This document shows positions 60,458 through 64,000 of a DNA stretch of 64,000 nt, one piece after another (the stretch's first letter is position 1; each line of letters starts with the position of its first letter). This DNA comes from Flabesymbios commensalis. Lineage: Eukaryota; Annelida; Polychaeta; Terebellida; Flabelligeridae. The position numbers and the translations under genes are program-made. A model generated the notes under the pieces. That model worked only from the letters and a program-made list of their open reading frames with translations. It searched no databases and was not told the origin of the DNA. The stretch spans positions 15,974,480 to 16,038,479 of the forward strand of contig OZ024915.1 of the NCBI GenBank assembly GCA_964017125.1. Direction: 5' to 3'.

Positions 60458-61771
60458 TCGACCTGCCAGAACCATAATGGCATAACTCATTTTTCTCAAC
60501 TTTTCAGGAGAGACAAAAAAAATATTTTTCACAGGTAATACACAAAATATAAAAGCCAAGGTGATTCCATGTTGACACATGTGGTGAACAAAATTTGATA
60601 TTGATAATCACAAATTATGCAGATTTTAAAAACAATGTAAGAAAACGATTTTTATTTGTTGATACCTTTGGCCTTTGCACTTCACATAACTAATGCCTGC
60701 CACTTAATGTCTGAAATGACAGTTATGACTGCTTAATTTCTTAATCTAAAATGACAAAATGGCTTATCTGGCAGTTATGACGTTCTGACATTTTTGAGTT
60801 CACTACTATTCATCATCTGAAATGTCGTATCTGGTAGAATGTGACTATAAAGAATGGATAAAGCGTAGCAGATAAACACCTTATAGTAACGAGAAATAAC
60901 CACTTAATAAGGAAACAATTCTGTTAAACATGCTTTTTATTCAAAAATAATTTTAGAAGGCAGAGAGAGTGGACCTAACCTGTTTGATGTTATTTTGACT
61001 GAAAAAATCCATTTCTTGTAGGGCCTACAATTTTGATTAATAAAAAAATGTAATCTTCAAGGTCAAAGAGTCAATTAAAAAATTAACTAAGCGAACATTG
61101 GTTATTTTTATTTTTAACATTGAATAAATTAGCTAGGGGGTACCATTAAATCTCCAGGGGGGCTTCAGGGCGATGGCGGTCTGCTTAAAAGTGATAAGAA
61201 TCATCAGAACGTGGCAAAGAAGCGTTGAACGGCGACGGAAATCGGTCAAAAACGATGGAGAGGCGTTAAAATGTGACGGAGATACGTTAAAGGGTCATGT
61301 AGAAGCACTATAAAGGGCACCAAAAATTAAAGGGCAAAGGGAAGCTTTAAATCGAAGGGTAGTTGGGTGCGATGGGTGCGTTAAAAGGTGGCCGGAGGGG
61401 CAATAAAGGACGATGAGGAAGCGTTACATGACAATGGGAAAGCGTTAAATGGTGACGACGGGGAGCCACGCAAGGATGATTATGAAAAGGTTAACCTGAA
61501 ATGTATCATATTAATTTTTAAGTGACAGACAGGATAGGACTATCTGTCTCTACACATTTATGAGTTCTGACGTTTTGGTACCGATTTTTTTATCGAAAAC
61601 CAGTTGTGACCTTATGGAAAACCTTTATAACTTCAAAACTATTAGAGATAAGCAATTCATTTTTTTCACACAAGAAGGGCAAGACTAAGGGGCGTGTTCT
61701 CGTCAAATAAAGCCAAAAAGGTCACATAGATAGTTATGACGTTATGGTTCTGGCAGGTCGAAATGTAGAGT
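60458..61771. mobile_element. 1.3-kb TIR element containing satellite modules, nested in a LINE
   Basis: The ends are CGACCTGCCAGAACCATAAT at the left and, on the other strand, CGACCTGCCAGAACCATAAC near 61760. Inside are an inverted copy of the 165-bp unit seen at 1.8-2.8 kb (about 60990-61090) and a short array of the GGAGAGGCGTTAAA minisatellite (about 61160-61490). There is no coding capacity. Removing it joins the LINE translation KLYI to TSIINERLL. The exact last bases of the right border are uncertain by a few nucleotides. Confidence 0.75.
61160..61490. repeat. Small minisatellite array of the 0.6-1.8-kb type
   Basis: About 12 diverged units such as GATGGAGAGGCGTTAAAATG, in the inverse orientation to most of the large array near the window start. 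Confidence 0.8.
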
Positions 61772-62606
61772 TTAGATAGATTCGACTTGAGACTAATACC
61801 ACGATATATGGTATGCGCGAGTCTTTTGTTCTATCCTAATAGGAATAGGACTAATAACATCCCTGGGGTATCTTAATTACTACAGTCAAAGCATAACTGG
61901 AAAAATAAGGCAGTACGTCAATCACTGGTTCAAATTTGAAAGTTTTTATTTGGTAGCTTAATTGGCTATGCCCACTGCTTTATTATTCTTTGCTTTCATG
62001 ATAACATCAGATACTTCCTTCTTTGAGAAATTCATATTTAAAATTAGGTTTGGAATATATAATAGATCCGCATTAACCGCTTCTTTCAGAGAAATACTCG
62101 AGTATGCTACTTGGAAAATGATTATCAAATTTTGAGTTTTCGTATACAGTAGGCCCCCCTACACAGGTTATAATATAACCTGTGTACTGTATATGAACAT
62201 AATATAACAATTCAAAATCATTTTTGTAACCTTGTAAAATATTTTCTTGTTCATGTGTCACATTACCCTGAGTATCACAGTATATCCATGGTATAGAGTT
62301 ACGCTTATATGACAGATGAGGTCGGAATGTGGGTATCACAGTTAAAATTTGTTCTGCTTATCTAATCCCTGAATGACCATTTATTTAAAATGAACACAGT
62401 ATATTGCTCACCTGTAATCTTGTGTCATGTTTGGCCAAAAATAGCAGAAACGTTTTTTACTAATAATCTTAGGAATAAAGAACTAATAATACAAATTCCC
62501 ACATGGGACTATTTCCACGACATGGCATCTCACCACCTTTTCTGAGTTGGACATAACAATTTGTTTTAAGGAGATGATAACGGTCAACAACTATTTGGGA
62601 TGTCTA

Positions 62607-62864
62607 TCAGGCTACTTCTACACAGATACAATTGGTAGTTGCCGTACGTTTCTTTTCTTGTGCTGTCTCAGACGTTGGCCACTTGTTCTGGTGGTGTGCT
62701 CTGTAGGTGTGTCTTTCTAGATCTTTCTGTCTATTGCTAGCATATTCACACATATCACAGTACACGAGGGTAGATGTGCCCTCCCCGTGCACTTCGTGGG
62801 CGTGTCTCTTCATGTTGCTTTTCTTTAGTGTCTTATCGCATTCGTTACAGTGAAAGGTCGCCAT
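62607..62864 (-). CDS. Small two-finger C2H2 zinc-finger protein
   Basis: 85 aa from the ATG at 62862-62864, in a strong start context (ACCATGG). Finger 1 is CNECDKTLKKSNMKRHAHEV followed by H, with an 11-residue spacer (one shorter than usual). Finger 2 is CDMCEYASNRQKDLERHTYR followed by AHH, with a canonical 12-residue spacer. A basic tail follows (QEKKRTATT), then stop. A TATA box lies about 31 bp upstream. It is probably a DNA-binding protein or the first exon of a longer one; no family could be named. It lies 3' of a GIY-YIG-bearing fossil on the same strand and could be part of a mobile element instead of a host gene. Confidence 0.65.
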   Translation of the reverse strand: MATFHCNECDKTLKKSNMKRHAHEVHGEGTSTLVYCDMCEYASNRQKDLERHTYRAHHQNKWPTSETAQEKKRTATTNCICVEVA

Positions 62865-62894
62865 GGTTTTGGTGTGATTTGGCCGCCCTCTTGC

Positions 62895-62963
62895 CTTATA
62901 TAGTCATGTGTATGCATTGTGTTCGCTCTGCCGTACGCTCAGGGAGAGGGTGTGTGGACCAAT
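62895..62963 (-). promoter_or_regulatory. TATA-box promoter of the C2H2 gene
   Basis: TATATAAG reads on the - strand at 62902-62895, about 31 bp before the ATG, so the mRNA leader would be only a few bases long. A CCAAT box (on the + strand, 62959-62963) lies about 57 bp further upstream, in DNA richer in G+C than its surroundings. Confidence 0.55.
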
Positions 62964-63090
62964 CACAGTCCTTCTGGTGGTGGGGGCTGTCGGTAGGCGT
63001 GGTGAGTATCAGGCGGTTACGGTCTAGGGTAAACTCTGGTGTTTCTGGTTCGGGGTGTGTATGTCTCCCGTCTCCTGATGTCAGATCTAT

Positions 63091-64000
63091 TTATAAAATT
63101 TGATAGTCTATCTTGGCTCTGCAGTTTGCGGAGTGCTGGAAGTGTCTATATGTGTTTCTAGCCGTGACTGACAATTGATAATGACTGTCACTGTGTTTAT
63201 TCATACCTTTGAGTGGGTTCTCTGAGTCTAAAATGTCTATCCATGATTGTTCTTTTACTAGGCGTTTGAAAGAGTCTTTTTCATAATCCAGTAATTTAAA
63301 AGTCCAACTTTCTCTTCCGCACATACCGTTGAAGTGTATGGCTACAGAGCTCACTGTGTTTCCTCTTCTGATATCACCGATGTGTTGGAGTAATCTTACA
63401 CGTAGTTAATTTTTTGTTTGTCCCACATAGATCTTGTTACAAATTCCACATTCGATAGCGTAAATCAGTCCTGACGATTCAGTTACCTGATCTTGTGTAG
63501 TAATTGGTATTGTTTGAGTTTATATTCATTCGTAGGTGGGTCACACATAATATACAGTCTGTGTGCGGAGTTGGTGTAGATTTTTTTAACAGTCCTATTT
63601 GTAGTGAGTTGATCATTGATTCTGTTTCGTATAATATCGTTTCTGGCATTCTTTCAATATGGTCCTTGAAGTTGTACTGGTACTTAGAGCATCTGATTGA
63701 GATTAGATGTTTGCAGCAGACTGGGTAGATGGTTGTGTTTAGGCAGTCTCGTTCATGCGGGTGATATTTAAGTTCCAGTGTACCATTTCTATATTTGCGG
63801 ATAAGGTTATGCGGACTTATCAGCTCGTTGTGTGGTTCGGTTCTTGACATATGTGGCAGTATATAGCGTATTTGTCATGCATTTGTTTGCAGTTCTGTAC
63901 CGATCTGTATCCTATTTTCGTAAGTGCGGATTTGCTGAGGATTGCTCTGCCGCTAGAGAGTGGGTGACAGCTGACACAGTAGTTGCGGTCTATCTCTATT
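63091..64000 (-). mobile_element. Penelope-like fossil with GIY-YIG domain, broken, runs off the window
   Basis: Minus-strand translation shows a GIY-YIG endonuclease signature (LIYAIECGICNKIYVGQT near 63460-63405), followed by SSVAIHFNG and KEQSWIDILDSENPLKGMN, the usual C-terminal part of the domain. Upstream (63850-63480) is a Cys-rich segment (RDCLNTTIYPVCC, TDCILC) and, at the window edge, YCVSCHPLSSGRAILSKS. Such a domain closes the protein of Penelope-like retroelements. No reverse transcriptase is seen in the roughly 0.9 kb available. The copy is broken in about two or three places. It could also be a different GIY-YIG-carrying element. Confidence 0.55.

Larger units (their letters stand above)
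58680..62400 (-). mobile_element. LINE ORF2 remnant split by two DNA elements
   Basis: Read on the minus strand, the pieces are in order. 62339-62073 gives CDTQGNVTHEQENILQGYKN, typical of the linker before RT. 62060-61960 gives MNFSKKEVSDVIMKAKNNKA. About 61800 gives YRGISLKSNLSKLYI. 60450-60360 gives INERLLNYLK and IIDAQNGFRPSCEDHISSL. 59980-59640 gives FVSFADFQKAFDGVNRDMLF and RSGLRQVDCLPLTLFSLFLY. 59327-59091 gives a C-terminal part (EYGSSCWGF, CDNVQNRAIRFVLG). No intact FADD box is seen. Stops break the frame in several places. The clade is uncertain. It is interrupted at 59985-60349 and 60458-61771. Confidence 0.82.

Overview
The window is animal nuclear DNA, AT-rich, intron-rich and crowded with repeats. 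The two host genes, the LINE and Penelope-like remnants, and the many DNA-transposon relics suggest a marine invertebrate, possibly an echinoderm, hemichordate, cephalochordate or lophotrochozoan. The sequence alone does not let me name the phylum. There are no bacterial operons, CRISPR arrays or rRNA genes.

Two host genes can be built with confidence. (1) A complete FBXO9 orthologue (F-box/TPR substrate adaptor of SCF ubiquitin ligases) lies on the + strand at about 16.07-25.28 kb. Its exons join in phase and give about 433 residues, close to the human protein. (2) A large multidomain receptor lies on the - strand at 50.95-39.08 kb in three coding exons of about 1854 residues: signal peptide, CUB-like modules, two C-type-lectin-like domains, three LDLa modules, a leucine-rich-repeat region, an LGR-like cysteine hinge and a rhodopsin-type seven-helix domain. 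It resembles the GRL101/relaxin-receptor type of LGR. A third, small gene at 62.61-62.90 kb (- strand) encodes two C2H2 fingers and has a TATA-type promoter.

Most of the rest is mobile or tandemly repeated DNA. 0-8 kb: a LINE tail, a degenerate minisatellite, a 165-bp repeat, a 1.5-kb GAAT-type microsatellite abutting a SINE, and a higher-order satellite of about 540 bp. 8.5-10.2 kb: a LINE carrying a nested MITE. 11.5-15.3 kb and 52.6-56.6 kb: two degraded DNA transposons with TIRs of about 0.5 kb and an XPG/FEN-like nuclease protein (Academ-type, inferred). 19-30, 34-36, 44-46, 51-52 and 58-60 kb: many TTAA-flanked MITEs, several with a strong internal hairpin. 30.15-31.99 kb: a 21-bp minisatellite. 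37.4-39.0 kb: a LINE tail inside a TIR element. 58.7-62.4 kb: a LINE split by two DNA elements. 63.1-64.0 kb: a fossil with a GIY-YIG domain, running off the window.

The host genes show no functional link to each other. The common thread is TTAA-targeting elements spread through introns and flanks, with one site where a tandem duplication preserves the unoccupied copy.
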